DNA of 64,000 nucleotides. Source: Geodermatophilaceae bacterium URHB0062. Lineage in GTDB: Bacteria; Actinomycetota; Actinomycetes; Mycobacteriales; Geodermatophilaceae. Below the pieces are notes generated by a model. That model was not told where the DNA came from, made no database searches, and worked only from the letters and a program-made list of their open reading frames with translations. Numbering within the stretch: the stretch's first letter is position 1; the number at the start of each line of letters is the position of its first letter. The stretch is from the NCBI GenBank assembly GCA_000620185.1, contig KK211088.1, forward strand, positions 326,498-390,497, in the 5' to 3' direction. Shown piece after piece: positions 63,232-64,000 of this stretch. The translations under genes were made by a program, and so were the position numbers.

Positions 63232-64000
63232 ATGATCGGGTGGCTCGACCTCTCCGCCGGCGCATCCGGGGACATGCTGCTCGGCGCCCTGGTCGACGCG
63301 GGCGTGCCGCTCGACGTGCCGGCCGCCGCCATCGCCGCGCTTCCCGTCGAGGACGTCCGCCTGGTCACCGAGCAGACCGCCCGGCACGGCCTCGGCGCGA
63401 CGCGCGTGCACGTGCACGCGCCGCCGTCCTCGGAGCACCGCACCTGGGCCGACGTCCGGACGATCCTGGCCGATGCGGACCTCGCCCCGACCGTGCGCGA
63501 CGGCGCCCTGGCGGTGTTCGAGCGGCTGGCGCTCGCCGAGGGCCGGGTGCACCGGATGCCGCCCGAGGAGGTCCACTTCCACGAGGTCGGCGCCCTCGAC
63601 GCGCTGGCCGACGTCGTGGGGGTCGTCGCGGGCTTCGAGCACCTGGGCCTGACCCGGCTGACGGCGAGCCCGGTGACGCTGGGCAGCGGCTCGGCCCGCG
63701 GGGCGCACGGCGTCGTCCCGATCCCGGGGCCCGCGGTCCTCGAGTTGCTGGCCGGCATCCCCGTCACCGCGGGGCCCGTGCCGGCCGAGATGTGCACGCC
63801 CACCGGGGCGGCGCTGCTGGCCGCCCGCGTCGACGAGTGGACGACGCTGCCGCCGATGCGGGTCGAGCGGGTCGGGGTGGGCGCCGGCGGACGCGATCCC
63901 GAGCAGCTGCCCAACGTCGTCCGGCTGGTCCTGGGGTCGGCCGACGAGCCGCCGGCGCCGGGAGCCGTCGTCCTCGAGACGAACGTCGACGACCTCGATC
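63232..64000 (+). CDS. larC: LarC, nickel insertion protein (N-terminal part, cut by window end)
   Basis: 256 residues are visible. The opening IGWLDLSAGASGDMLLGAL and MPPEEVHFHEVGALDALADV are signatures of LarC, formerly the DUF111 family; the latter segment carries His residues near the nickel/metal site. LarC inserts nickel into the pincer nucleotide with CTP. GATAGT ends 6 nt before the ATG and there is no ribosome site. With LarB just upstream two of the pathway enzymes are present; larE and larA would be expected beyond the window edge or elsewhere. Confidence 0.9.
   Translation, partial: MIGWLDLSAGASGDMLLGALVDAGVPLDVPAAAIAALPVEDVRLVTEQTARHGLGATRVHVHAPPSSEHRTWADVRTILADADLAPTVRDGALAVFERLALAEGRVHRMPPEEVHFHEVGALDALADVVGVVAGFEHLGLTRLTASPVTLGSGSARGAHGVVPIPGPAVLELLAGIPVTAGPVPAEMCTPTGAALLAARVDEWTTLPPMRVERVGVGAGGRDPEQLPNVVRLVLGSADEPPAPGAVVLETNVDDLD

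Overview
The window is very G+C-rich, densely coded actinobacterial DNA. Several families point to Actinomycetia: a bacterial proteasome activator (Bpa) with a C-terminal docking tail, a class E sortase, a GuaB1-type IMPDH-fold protein, a FolP2-type pterin synthase, and the htdX-fabG4-fadA2-fadE5 lipid cluster known from Mycobacterium. The overall mix (GAF/ANTAR, MEDS, SpoIIE-type and GGDEF/EAL signalling proteins; many TANNNT boxes 6-8 nt before a start codon) fits a Geodermatophilaceae-like soil or rock actinobacterium. The family-level placement is inference.

Layout. 1-10.9 kb: partial MaoC hydratase, LOG-like protein, geranylgeranyl-reductase-type flavoprotein, HerA-like ATPase, a Suv3-like RNA helicase with a zinc ribbon, a secreted M6 protease, a VOC protein, a membrane-anchored unknown and a DapA-like lyase. 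10.9-17.5 kb: a tRNA-Ser(UGA) gene and a degenerate integrative element between 49-bp direct repeats of the tRNA 5' half. It carries an excisionase-like gene, a cut-off integrase-like gene, a thioredoxin-like/zinc-ribbon pair, a MEDS-HATPase/MEDS-STAS pair, one intact GAF-ANTAR gene and one broken one. 17.5-27.1 kb: secreted S33 peptidase, secreted unknown, complete five-gene peptide ABC importer, sortase E with a small membrane partner. 27.3-33.7 kb: lipid cluster with a divergent TetR gene.

33.7-50 kb: multi-sensor PP2C phosphatase, EAL phosphodiesterase, DUF1059 protein, aldo/keto reductase, HU, serine hydrolase, second MaoC protein, FolP2, VOC protein, thioesterase, acyl-CoA synthetase, membrane protein, quinone reductase, ECF sigma/anti-sigma pair, Bpa. 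49.4-58.5 kb: serS with two HAD phosphatases, guaB1 with a metallopeptidase, a GroES-like protein, a MarR/MMPL pair, pheA. 58.5-64 kb: two tandem diguanylate cyclases, the second open without a stop into LarB, followed by LarC (cut by the window end).

Three things stand out. First, the tRNA-Ser element replaced the upstream side of its tRNA gene and now appears to supply that gene's promoter. Second, two families of repeated intergenic palindromes occur: a 59-60 bp family ending in TGATCATCGG/CCGATGATCA (three clear copies and one diverged), and a 38-40 bp hairpin family with a conserved bulge (three copies, all between convergent genes). Third, a diguanylate cyclase frame runs into a nickel-pincer cofactor gene that has its own nested start. 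No CRISPR array, rRNA or intact insertion sequence was seen.
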